From Acidimicrobiaceae bacterium (GTDB lineage Bacteria; Actinomycetota; Acidimicrobiia; Acidimicrobiales; RAAP-2), in assembly GCA_003133545.1 (NCBI GenBank), contig PKYA01000202.1:1-64000 (forward strand): 64,000 nt of DNA. The letters run 5' to 3'. Each line of letters starts with the position of its first letter. Position 1 is the stretch's first letter. A model generated the notes under the pieces. It saw nothing but the letters and a program-made list of their open reading frames with translations. It was not told the origin of the DNA and did not search any database. A program made the position numbers and the translations under genes. Below, one piece after another: positions 34,809-44,200 of this stretch.

Positions 34809-36530
34809 GTGGAACGGGTTCTCTTCGCGCACCGGACCCCTCCTCCCCCCCGTCCCGACGTGGCACAGGATCCTGGCCCGTATTCGGATTGGGTGCGGCT
34901 CCGCGAGGCGAGGCGGAGCCGGGATTTCGTCGGCCGAGCGCAGGCCCATCCACTCCACCTCGTCATGGTCATCGCCGGAGAGCCACCGCCCGAGACCGTA
35001 CAGACCCTTCATGCGCTGCAGCAGCAAACGACCCCGCACTGGACGCTCACCGTGGTGGCTTCCGCTGCCTGGCAGACATCCTTTACGGCGCTTGTCGCCG
35101 TCTCCGGGCTGCAGCGTACGAGCCAGCGGGTCCGGGTCGTGTACGTGACGGATCTGCACCCGGCGGAAATGCTCCGCCATGGGCTGCGGGGCGCCGGCGC
35201 CTCCGATGTCGCGCTGCTCTTCCCCGGCGACGTCTGGGCCCCCGACGCGGTGGCACAACTCGCAAACGCCGTCTCTCCCCGCGTGGTCGCCTATGCCGAC
35301 GAGGACTGCAGGGACGCCGGCGGCGACCACACGGCGCCCCGCCTCAAGCCGGACTACTCACCGGACTTCCTTCTCACCTCTGGCTATACCGGGCGACCGT
35401 TGGCCCTGGGCGCCGACATCGCGCAACTCCTGGCGGCATCTCTCGGCACCCCCGATCTGCTCGAGCACGACGTGGCACTCCGAGGATGCGCGGCGGCGGA
35501 ACGGGTCGTGCACATACCCGAAGTCCTTTGCCATCGCCTGATCGCACCGCTCGGTCCCCATGGTGCCGACACGGGCCAGGTCATTGCCGCATTGGCCCGG
35601 CGGAACGAAGCCGCTGACGTCGCGGCCGGTGAGACGCCGGGCACTTGCCGCGTCCGGCGGAGCGTCCCGGTGGGGACGACGGCGAGCATCATCATTCCGT
35701 TTCGGGACGAACCAAAGTTCCTCCGCGCCTGCATCGCGTCGATCGACACCACGGCGGCAGGCATCCATCCCGAGCTCATCCTGATCGACAACGGGTCCGT
35801 ACAGCCCGAGACAGCCACCCTGGTGGAGCGCCTGGCCCAGAGAGACGACACCACCGTGCTGGCCGACGCCCGGCCGTTCAACTGGGCCGAGCTGAACAAC
35901 GTGGCGGCCCGGGATGCATCGGGTGACGTGCTCGTCTTCCTCAACAACGACATAGAGGCCGTGCAACACGGTTGGCTCGATCGCCTGGTGGCCCAAGCCA
36001 TGCGCGCCGACGTGGGTGCCGTCGGCGCCCGGCTCCTCTACCCCGATGGGCGCCTGCAGCACTGCGGTGTGGTGATCGGCCTGGGCGGAGCCGCAGGACA
36101 CGTTCTCATCCGCCTGGACCAGCACCAACCGGGGTACCTCAACATGGCCGTCTGCACCCGCGAGTGCGCGGCCGTCACCGGCGCGTGCCTGGCCACCCGG
36201 CGCGACGTCTTCGAGTCCCTGTCCGGGTTCGATGTCACGCTCGGCATCGATCTCAACGACATCGACTATTGCCTACGCGGCCAGCGCCGCGGCCTGCGCG
36301 TGATCTACGAGCGGGAGGCCGAGTTGGTGCACCACGAGTCACCGAGCCGGGGCACGGCCGGAGATGTCAAGGACATCGTGCGCTTCATCGACCGGTGGAA
36401 GGACTCCATCGTGGCGCGTGATCCCTATCTCAACCCCAATTTGACGCGGGTAGACTCGTCGTGCGCGCTGCGTGGTCCCGAAGAGGAGGAGTGGTGGCGA
36501 CAATGGCACGCGAGCCTGTCCCCGCAATGA
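34809..36530 (+). CDS. Tandem-domain GT2 glycosyltransferase
   Basis: The protein has 573 residues. The first 240 look like a degenerate GT2 module (LFPGDVWAPDAV; YADEDCRDAGGDH; LKPDYSPDFLL). The second module, from about 295, is a normal GT2: SIIIPFRDEPKFLRACIASI, LIDNGS, VFLNNDIEA (DxD equivalent NND), and GFDVTLGIDLNDIDYCLRG at the acceptor side. The same two-module plan with matching YxDED and KPxxxP motifs appears in the GT2 at 48544-50577, so they are related. Such enzymes make rhamnose-containing wall glycans in many bacteria. The stop overlaps the next gene. Confidence 0.88.
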   Translation: MERVLFAHRTPPPPRPDVAQDPGPYSDWVRLREARRSRDFVGRAQAHPLHLVMVIAGEPPPETVQTLHALQQQTTPHWTLTVVASAAWQTSFTALVAVSGLQRTSQRVRVVYVTDLHPAEMLRHGLRGAGASDVALLFPGDVWAPDAVAQLANAVSPRVVAYADEDCRDAGGDHTAPRLKPDYSPDFLLTSGYTGRPLALGADIAQLLAASLGTPDLLEHDVALRGCAAAERVVHIPEVLCHRLIAPLGPHGADTGQVIAALARRNEAADVAAGETPGTCRVRRSVPVGTTASIIIPFRDEPKFLRACIASIDTTAAGIHPELILIDNGSVQPETATLVERLAQRDDTTVLADARPFNWAELNNVAARDASGDVLVFLNNDIEAVQHGWLDRLVAQAMRADVGAVGARLLYPDGRLQHCGVVIGLGGAAGHVLIRLDQHQPGYLNMAVCTRECAAVTGACLATRRDVFESLSGFDVTLGIDLNDIDYCLRGQRRGLRVIYEREAELVHHESPSRGTAGDVKDIVRFIDRWKDSIVARDPYLNPNLTRVDSSCALRGPEEEEWWRQWHASLSPQ

Positions 36531-36946
36531 AACCCGGCGCGCCGGGTGACGAACCACCTCCCGCCATGTTCGATCGCCCCACCGACGTGACGGACCCGCT
36601 GCCTCCGGTGCGGGGCAGTGAACACGTCGCATCGCTGCATGCGGCATGGGGGCGGATGGCGGCATCCGAAGCCGTGCCGGAGACCTCGGCCTGGCGGAGG
36701 GTGGGCCGCAAGGCTCGTTCCCTCGCCGACCGCGGCCTCGGGCGGCCCGATCGCGAGGTGATGGCCAATCTCATCCGAGCCGTCGACGCCGTGGCGGCCC
36801 GCTGTGACGAACTATTGGAACGACTCACGAGCCAGCAGGTCAGCATTGACGACATGGCCACCATTTACGGCGAGGAGCTGACAAGGATGCGCGCCGAGCT
36901 GGCCCGGGTGGCCAGCCGCGCCCGCCCGCCCGCCGATGATGGATGA
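36527..36946 (+). CDS. Small helical/coiled-coil protein in the glycan operon
   Basis: The product has 139 residues from the ATG at 36527, which overlaps the GT2 stop (ATGA). An ATG at 36503 with GGAGG upstream would give 147. The first 55 residues are Pro-rich and disordered. Then SAWRRVGRKARSLADRG, a basic amphipathic stretch, leads into heptads (ANLIRAVDAVAARCDELLERLTSQQ; LTRMRAELARVASRA). I recognise no family. The pattern resembles the coiled-coil extensions on other enzymes of this locus, as if it were such an extension encoded separately. A scaffold role for the glycan enzymes is inference. Confidence 0.7.
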   Translation: MKPGAPGDEPPPAMFDRPTDVTDPLPPVRGSEHVASLHAAWGRMAASEAVPETSAWRRVGRKARSLADRGLGRPDREVMANLIRAVDAVAARCDELLERLTSQQVSIDDMATIYGEELTRMRAELARVASRARPPADDG

Positions 36947-37922
36947 GCCCCGACAGACACTGATCTGCAGCCGCTCCTGGACATCCGCCGATTCGGAGCT
37001 CGCCTTTGTCACCCGATCGCTGGCCGGTGCGGCATCACGCCACAGCGAGGTGGTTGTCGTCGTCCCCTCCCCCGCCGGCTCCATCACGCCGGACGGCGCC
37101 TTCGACCTCGCCGGGGCGGGGTGGAGCGGCCCCGGCGAGTGGCCGGCCGCGGGGCACGCGGTCCGGCCGGCACAACTTCGCGGCGCGCCCACCGTCATCG
37201 TCGACGAGGCCGACGCCGCCACGCTGCGCCTGGCCAAAGAGCTGGCTCCGGGGCGGGCTGTCGCTGCCGTGGCCGGCCGACCCGCTGCGCCGGGAGTGCG
37301 CCCCCTGCGCTTTTCCGGCGCACCCGAGGGGAAGCCGGCGGAGGTCATCGGCGTGCACATCCCGGTCAATCCTCTCGCCGCCCAACACCGCTTCAACGGG
37401 CTGGGGTTCACCGGCTATCTGCTCGTCCTCTCGGATCGTGCCGGCGCGCCGGAGCCCCGGCCGCCCACCGAGATGGCTGCCTGGCTCACGGCCCGCTTCC
37501 CCGCCGCTGATGTCGTGGTCATAGAGAACGGCTCGGCCGCCGTGTGGCGCGGGCGGGCCCTGCGGGGCGAGGTGAACGTCGACACCCGCACCGACCTCTG
37601 GCGCCTCCTGGCCCACGCCAAGATGACCATCGATCTCGCTCCGGGAGAGATCGTGGCCCGCGAGTGCGTCGAGTCGCTGCGCTTCGGCACCCCGATCGTC
37701 GTGCCGTCGGTAAGCGCCGCCTGCCCTCATGCGGACGCCGGAGGGGGGATGAGCTACCGGGGGTTCTCGGATCTCCTCCGCGCCGTCGAGACGCTCGGGG
37801 ACGATGAGATGCGCGCGGGGGCGGCGCGCCGCGGCCGCATCTACGCCGATGCCCGCTACGGGGACCCGGTCGCCTTCGTCGACCAGGTGGCGCGGCAGTT
37901 GGGCCTCGCACCGGCCCTGTAG
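36936..37922 (+). CDS. Glycosyltransferase-like protein (degenerate GT-B), function unknown
   Basis: The 328-residue protein overlaps the previous gene by 11 bases (or eight from the second ATG). No strong family signature is visible in the N-terminal half. The C-terminal third reads like a GT4 donor domain that has lost its motif: LWRLLAHAKMTIDLAPGE, then ECVESLRFGTPIVVPS, and GFSDLLRAVETLGDDEMRAGAARRGR. The usual E-x7-E signature is replaced by ARECVESLRFGTPI. It may be a non-catalytic partner or a divergent transferase. Confidence 0.72.
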   Translation: MMDEPRQTLICSRSWTSADSELAFVTRSLAGAASRHSEVVVVVPSPAGSITPDGAFDLAGAGWSGPGEWPAAGHAVRPAQLRGAPTVIVDEADAATLRLAKELAPGRAVAAVAGRPAAPGVRPLRFSGAPEGKPAEVIGVHIPVNPLAAQHRFNGLGFTGYLLVLSDRAGAPEPRPPTEMAAWLTARFPAADVVVIENGSAAVWRGRALRGEVNVDTRTDLWRLLAHAKMTIDLAPGEIVARECVESLRFGTPIVVPSVSAACPHADAGGGMSYRGFSDLLRAVETLGDDEMRAGAARRGRIYADARYGDPVAFVDQVARQLGLAPAL

Positions 37923-37932
37923 GGCAGCCCCC

Positions 37933-40122
37933 TCACGTCAGCGCGCGTCGCCAGTACACACCGGTCCAGTCCACGGGGACGATCTCATCGTCTATCCCGT
38001 TGGCCTGGCGGAAATCGGTGACGGCCTGGCGGCAGGCCTCGATGCAGCCGTAGTCGTCCACGATGACGAAGCCGCCGGGCGACACCTTGTGGTAGAGCGA
38101 CTCGAGGATCTGGATCGTCGACTCGTAGTAGTCGCCGTCCAGCCTGAGAACCGCCAGCGCGTCGACCGGCACCGCCGGCAGGGTGTCCTTGAACCATCCC
38201 TCGACGAATTCGACGCTGTCGTCGAGCAGGTCGTAGCGGGCAAAGTTGGCCTTCACCTGATGCAGGCTGACCGCCAGCTCGTCGAAACTCGACAGGTCCT
38301 CGGGGATGTCCTGGGGGAAGTTGACCCCATCGGGCGGGGGAAGACCCTGGAAGGAATCGGCCACCCAGACGCGACGGTCCGTCACCCCGTGGGCGGCCAG
38401 GATGCCCTTCATGAAGATGGTGGCGCCCCCGCGCCAGACGCCGGCCTCCAAGAGGTCGCCCGCTACCTGATCACGCAGGACCGTCTCGACACAGGACTGG
38501 ATGCAGTCGAGGCGGAGGATGCCGATCATCGTCTCGGCGTCCTCGGGCCAGTCCTTCCCGATCATCCGCACGGCGCGCTGCTGGGCCAGGTCCACGATGT
38601 CGCGGCCCGGGGCGTCGTTCAGGAACAGGATCCTGGTGAGGCTGGCCTTCAACAACTCGAGGTACCGCGACGCTCCGGGTCCACCCGGCTCGACCCGGTG
38701 CCCCCCGGCCCCTTCGTCGTCACTGCGCTGCACAGCGGGCCGCAGTGGCCGCTCCTCGAGGAGCATCCGCAGCTCGTCGGCCTGCGCCGCCTGGGCCTTG
38801 ACCTGCTCTTCGAGCGAGGCATTCAGCGCCGCCAGCCGGCGCGCCTCGTCGCGCGCCGTCGCCAGGTCCGCCGCGAACCCAGCCTCGGCGCGCTGGAGCC
38901 GGCGCTCGGCGTGGGCGAGCAACCCGCTCGTGGTCGATTGCAACGCGGCATGACGGCGGGCGAGGTCCGGGTACAGGGCGTCGGAGGGCGTCGCCGCCTC
39001 GGCTCCGTCCTCGGCGGCCTCGTCGGGGTGTGGATCGATTCCCACGACCCGCTCCACGACCTCTCTCGTGACTTCGAGATAGCGACGACCGTGGTGCGTG
39101 TCCGGCTCGAGATGGGCGCCGTTGGCCCAGTCGTTCCAGGCGTTCACGAAGACAAGGCCCGCGCCACCACGGACGGCGGCCTGGCGGCTCAGCGCCGCGC
39201 CCAGCCACTGCCCGTAGCGTTCCGGGGTGGCGTCGCGCGCCATGAGCGCCCCCCCGGCGGGGTGCCGCGGCGCGCTGTCCCACCCTGTGGCGACGCACGG
39301 GTACCTGATCCACGCGGGGTCCGGACGCCCCAACGAGGTCGTCACAAGGTCCTGGTATTCGACCACCGTGGTGGCGGATGCCAATCCGGGCAGCTGCATC
39401 GCCGAAGCGAGACGGTCGGCGCCGCGCGGCAGGGTCATCTCCATGCTGGCATCGAATCCCCACGCCGACGGATCACCCGGCGACACGTCGGATTCGCACA
39501 GCACCAGCCACGGCGCGCCCACCCCCACCTCGGCGCACCGTTCCCGCCAGGCGGCGGCGGTGCGCACGGCATCAGGAAGCCGATCGACCGAGGAGACAAC
39601 GAGGAGCGGACGATCACCGAGCCGGATGTAGCGGGGATCCTTGAAGTACTCCATCAACCGGTCGATATGGGCGATGTCGTCATCCTCGTCGAAGGTCTGC
39701 TCCACGAGCAGCTCACCCGTCGTCCGGCGCAGACTCTCGTTGCACCACCAGAGTGCGAAGGGGAAGGCCGGCGACCCGGAGCGCAGCACCTCGTCCGCGG
39801 GTCGCTCGAACAGCTCGCGCCCACCGAACCAGTAGTGCGAGTAGAGGAAGCCATGTACGCCGTGCTGGCGCGCGAGGCGGGCCTGAGCCAGGCGCGTCTG
39901 TGGGACACGCAGGTCGTAAAACCCCAGCTCGCCGGGAAGCCGGGGCGGGCCATGGCCAGGGGTGACGTGCTGCGCTCCCGCCACCAGCCCCCACTCGCTG
40001 AAGCCGTCCCCGTACCACGCGTCGTGCTCGGGCAGCTGGTGGAACCGGGGCTGGTAGAGCGCCACGACGCGGGGCGCCTGATCCGTTCCCGCGGTGGTGG
40101 CCGAACCGTCAGGAGACACCAT
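37933..40122 (-). CDS. Fusion: GH99-like (WbsX-type) domain, coiled coil, TylF/MycF-type O-methyltransferase
   Basis: The protein has 729 residues. At about 18-350 is a GH99-like/WbsX domain (ALYQPRFHQLPEHDAWYGDGFSEW; GFLYSHYWFGGRELFERP; NAWNDWANGAHLEPD), a family found in polysaccharide loci. At about 375-450 is a coiled coil (AERRLQRAEAGFAADLATARDEARRLA). At about 480-725 is a TylF/macrocin O-methyltransferase domain (GDLLEAGVWRGGATIFMKG; WVADSFQGLPPPDG; LRLDGDYYESTIQILESLY; IVDDYG). The last supplies the metal-binding Asp residues. It may trim or bind a glycan and methylate a sugar hydroxyl. The start overlaps the preceding stop by one base (TGATG). Confidence 0.88.
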   Translation of the reverse strand: MVSPDGSATTAGTDQAPRVVALYQPRFHQLPEHDAWYGDGFSEWGLVAGAQHVTPGHGPPRLPGELGFYDLRVPQTRLAQARLARQHGVHGFLYSHYWFGGRELFERPADEVLRSGSPAFPFALWWCNESLRRTTGELLVEQTFDEDDDIAHIDRLMEYFKDPRYIRLGDRPLLVVSSVDRLPDAVRTAAAWRERCAEVGVGAPWLVLCESDVSPGDPSAWGFDASMEMTLPRGADRLASAMQLPGLASATTVVEYQDLVTTSLGRPDPAWIRYPCVATGWDSAPRHPAGGALMARDATPERYGQWLGAALSRQAAVRGGAGLVFVNAWNDWANGAHLEPDTHHGRRYLEVTREVVERVVGIDPHPDEAAEDGAEAATPSDALYPDLARRHAALQSTTSGLLAHAERRLQRAEAGFAADLATARDEARRLAALNASLEEQVKAQAAQADELRMLLEERPLRPAVQRSDDEGAGGHRVEPGGPGASRYLELLKASLTRILFLNDAPGRDIVDLAQQRAVRMIGKDWPEDAETMIGILRLDCIQSCVETVLRDQVAGDLLEAGVWRGGATIFMKGILAAHGVTDRRVWVADSFQGLPPPDGVNFPQDIPEDLSSFDELAVSLHQVKANFARYDLLDDSVEFVEGWFKDTLPAVPVDALAVLRLDGDYYESTIQILESLYHKVSPGGFVIVDDYGCIEACRQAVTDFRQANGIDDEIVPVDWTGVYWRRALT

Positions 40123-41192
40123 CAGCGTCCGTCCGGCCCCGCCCGGGTGAATGCCCTCCGTGCCGCTCGGTACGCCCGGCGGGCAACGGTGGCGAGCGGC
40201 TGTGGCCGGGCACCCGGGGGCGTGGTGCCGGCGCGCTGCGCACTCTCGGCCAGCCCTTGATTGAGCCGGGCGATGATCTGGTCCAAGCCGGCGACGTGGC
40301 CGTCCAGTGCACCAATGTGGCGGTGCAGGCTCGTCACCTGATCGATCAGAGAAGCGCGCTCTTGGACCAAGGCGGCGTTCTCCGCTGCCATTTGGTCGTG
40401 ACGCTGGGTTGCCTCGGCGACTTCCCGGCGCAGAAGGGTCTCGCGCACCTGCTCGTGGTGGACGTGATCAGCGAGCTCGTTGATCCGGTTGGTCAGATCG
40501 GCCACGACCTGTGCGCCATCGTCGCGTACCGACTTCATCACGAACTGGTAGGACTCCGCTTCGGGGTCCGTCAGGATCGCGTCGATGACCGGTTGGGGCA
40601 CGTCCGCGCGCTCCACGTCGAGCTCGGAGTGAAAGAGCGGCACAACTATCCGCCTCGTCTCCACCGGTAAGAGCCCGGCGTCACGGAGGAGCTCCCGCAC
40701 GCTCTCCAGGGTGAAGAAACGGAGGTGGGTCCGGTCCAGCAGCCCGACGTCCCGATAGCGGAACGATCCGGCCAACAGCGCGAGACGCACGTCGCCGTGC
40801 GCGATGTTGGGCAAGGAGGTCACGACGATGCCCGACGGCTTGAGCTTGTGCACCGCCGATCTCAGCGCCGAGAGTGGATCGCGCAGGTGTTCGAGCACGT
40901 CCCCGCAAAGCACCACATCGAATGACGCGTCTGCGACGTCGCCCCACACCTCGCCGCGATCGATGTCCCCCACAATGACGCGCTCCGCCCATTTCTCGGC
41001 CACGGCCGCCGCCTCGGCGTCGAGTTCGATACCCACGACGGAACAGCCTCGCTCGGCCATCGCCCTGGAGAGGTACCCGGTTGCGCAGCCCAATTCGAGG
41101 ACGGACTTGTTGTAACCGACCATGGACAGGAGGTACGCGTGCGTGTTGTTCTCGGCCTCCGGATCAACGGTCGTGTCGTAGACAAAAGCCAA
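40122..41192 (-). CDS. Class I SAM-dependent methyltransferase with coiled-coil and basic C-terminal tail
   Basis: The 356-residue protein starts at a TTG with GGAG eight bases upstream. The methyltransferase domain (about 15-200) has motif I VLELGCATGYLSRAM, the acidic VVGIELDAEA, and FDVVLCGDVLEHLRDP; the closest type is Methyltransf_23/UbiG-like. From about 215 to 305 are heptads (RINELADHVHHEQVRETLLRR; QVTSLHRHIGALDGHVAGLDQII). The end is basic and amphipathic (VARRAYRAARRAF). The layout recalls WbdD, the coiled-coil capping methyltransferase of polymannose O-antigens, but there is no sequence proof. It is coupled to the GH99-TylF gene. Confidence 0.85.
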   Translation of the reverse strand: MAFVYDTTVDPEAENNTHAYLLSMVGYNKSVLELGCATGYLSRAMAERGCSVVGIELDAEAAAVAEKWAERVIVGDIDRGEVWGDVADASFDVVLCGDVLEHLRDPLSALRSAVHKLKPSGIVVTSLPNIAHGDVRLALLAGSFRYRDVGLLDRTHLRFFTLESVRELLRDAGLLPVETRRIVVPLFHSELDVERADVPQPVIDAILTDPEAESYQFVMKSVRDDGAQVVADLTNRINELADHVHHEQVRETLLRREVAEATQRHDQMAAENAALVQERASLIDQVTSLHRHIGALDGHVAGLDQIIARLNQGLAESAQRAGTTPPGARPQPLATVARRAYRAARRAFTRAGPDGR

Positions 41193-41278
41193 CGGGTGTC
41201 ACTCCGATCGGGAGCAGGCGAAGGAATTGCAACTATAACGGACGGCTTCGCCGGCCTTCGCCCACATCGGGGCGCCCG

Positions 41279-44200
41279 TCAGCGTACGAACCGGCGGAAG
41301 CTGCGACGCAGCACCGGAGGCACATGGCGGGTGATGCCGAGCCTTCGCACCAGCGGTGCGGTGGCCATCGACTTGGCCATCGCGCGCAGGCTGCGCCCGC
41401 CGCCGGCGGACTGGTCCGGGGCAATGGACAGGGGCCCGGGGAGGAAGCACACCACGTCTCGAACCGGCTCGCCTCCGGCGACGGAGAGCTCCGATGTCAC
41501 AAGGGAACCGGGGTCGCCGGCCGGACCGACGGCGAAGACGGGATGGCTGAACGGCGTGATCCCACCGAGAACGAAGCCCAGCCGCTCCGCCCCGGCGCCC
41601 GGGGCATCGCCCACCGAAACGCGCAGGCCGTCGGCCCGCCGCAGGCACCACAGCGGCACCGCACCGGGCACCGGGTCCCGGAGCACGTAGCCGCGCAGCA
41701 CATTCCCGCGCCCATCGCGCTCGTCGACCAGGACGGCCCAATCGGGGACGGCCGATGCGATCTCGTCCATGACCGGAGCCGGAACGGCGGCACCGATGAA
41801 GCCGACGGCGTCGGCGCGCGTCAACCCAGCTTGCACTCCCTCCCTCGAGCAGGTGGTGAGCAGCCATCGCTTCTCGTCCTCCGACGACATTGCAAGGAGC
41901 GGAACTGACCCCGGCGCGTATTCCCGGAGGATCCGCGCGATGATCCGTCCCGCGCCAAAGCCGCGGGAGGTGAGGGGCTCGGTCGCCGTGGCGTAGGCGA
42001 TGGTACGCCCGCGTCGCATCTCGAACAGGTCCACCAACTCCGTGCCCGGAGTGCCCGGCTCGTAGGCCGTCCCGAGCGTCCCTCTGAATTCGAGATAGTC
42101 CAGCCGGCGCCGCGCGTCCTCTCCTAGGGAGATCTGCCACGTCTTCTTGGTGGCGTCCCACCAACGGTAGAGCGGGCCCTCCGACCCATCCACCCGTGTG
42201 GCATAGCCGACTACGCCCTCGGTCACATAGCCGTCGGACATCAGTGGTTGCCAGTCGATGGCAAGGCGATGCCCCATGGAGCCCTCTGGCCGCGCCTTCG
42301 CGGGATGCAGACGGACAAGGGGGGCCTCCGCCGGATTGGGCCCGGAGAGTGAGCCGAGATTGTGGAGGGGCGTCACCGTCGCGCCCGCCGTGGACATCTC
42401 GGTGCCACTGACGTAACCCAGTCCACCGTCGGCGAGCATGGCCTCGCACAGCATGGACAGCGGCCGCCCCGGCGCAGCGTCGCCGATGGCCGCGACGGCG
42501 AGTGCGAAGGGGCGGGCCGCGGCGTCCCATCCCATGGGGGCGTCGGGATTGCAGCTGTAGCGGAACATGCCACCCGTGAGGGCCACCTCGTAGAGGGGCC
42601 ATCGGCGTGATCCCAGATGGGGGCGAGCGGGCGTTCCGGCGGTATCGGGCGACCGCGCACTCGCTCGTTCCACGTAGAGCCCGGCGTGCGCACCCTCAAT
42701 GACGGGGAGGCGCACGCGCGCCTGCCCGCGCGCCGCGCCGCCGGCCGCTTCGAGCGCCTGCAGGAGCTCGATGCGACCCGGCAGGGGCTCCTTCGCCACA
42801 TAGCCGAGGGCGACCTCGCTGGAATCCCTCGGGGGCTCGTCGGACACCCGATAGGCCACGGAGTGGGTCTTCAGATCGAACCACTCGTACAGGGCGGTGG
42901 TGCCGGGGAACGGCTGTGCCCAGATCCACCCGACAAAGAGGCGGTCGGGCCCTTCAGGGTTTGCCCGGCCCAGACCGCCACGATCCGCCGCCGCCAGCGT
43001 GCCCTGCCCCCACTCGTCGACCACGAGGTGCAATCGGGCGGACCGGGGTGGCATCCAATCCGACCAGGCGCGCTCGGTCACCGCCTCGAGTCCGTCCCGG
43101 AAGGTGCCGGGAGGCTCGGGCAGGCGCCGGTACCCGCCGTCCGGGATGAACAGCGGCTTGGCCTCGAGCTGGCGGAAGGCGCGCTCGAATTCGGCCCCCC
43201 TGGTGGCCAGCGCAGGGTCCGCGCCGGGTGCCAACCCGATCTCGGCCTCGCCGGGAGGTGGGCGCGGCGCGGCGAGTGGGGTCAGCCCCGTCCCCCGCCC
43301 GTCGCCCCAGCCCGGGGGGGCTCCCCCGTAGTCCCATTCCTCCCCTCCTCCGCCCACCGACGCCAGGTGGTTGTAGAGAAGCGGAAATCCCGCCATGTCG
43401 GACCCGCTCGATTCCCGCCAGTTCGTGTAGGTGGCGCCCTCGACGACAAGGCCCAGGGGAACCCCCTTGTCCCGCCCGTCCGCCCGGCGCCAGCCGCAGC
43501 CCGGGTGCATCGCCGCGCGCACGGTGAGCGCCAGCGGCGTGGGGCGCGCAGCGGCGAGCCGCAAAACCCGCTCGACGAAGGTCGGGTCCTCCAGAACATG
43601 GGACCCGGCGTCTTCGAGCACCAGTACCCAGCGTCCCCGCAGGGCGGGAGCCTCAGCCCCGGACCGCGGTACGACCTCGAAGTCGTCGCAGGTCTGCCGC
43701 GTCACGGCCAGGTCCAGGCCTTCGGGCACCGCGACACTGAGCGCGGGCGCCCATTCCCGCTTGATCCCGATCAACCGCCGGCTGTCGTTGAGCTCGGGAT
43801 GCAGGTCACGCACTTCGCGTAGGAAGGTGCCCTTCTCCTTGACCCCATCAGAGCGGGAGTACCCCCAGCGGCGGTAGAGCAACGGCGAGCCGTGGAACGG
43901 CCGCCCGAAGACACCGTGCTCGCCCAGGGTGATGAAGAAGTCCCAGTCCTCGTGCCCGTGCCGCAGGTCGGCCCGGAATTGATTCCCGGCGTCGAAGACG
44001 GCGCGGTCGATCAGCCCGCCCATGCAGCAGAAGTTCCGGTTGAGCAAGAGGTAGAGGTTGTACGGCGGCATCACCACGAGATCCCGTTCGTTCCCGTAGA
44101 ACTGCATGTCGGGATAGACGAAGCCGACTTCCTCCGGTGCTCCCGCCAGACTACGCAGCGCCGACTCCACGTGCCGGTCCGTCACCAGGTCGTCGCTGTC

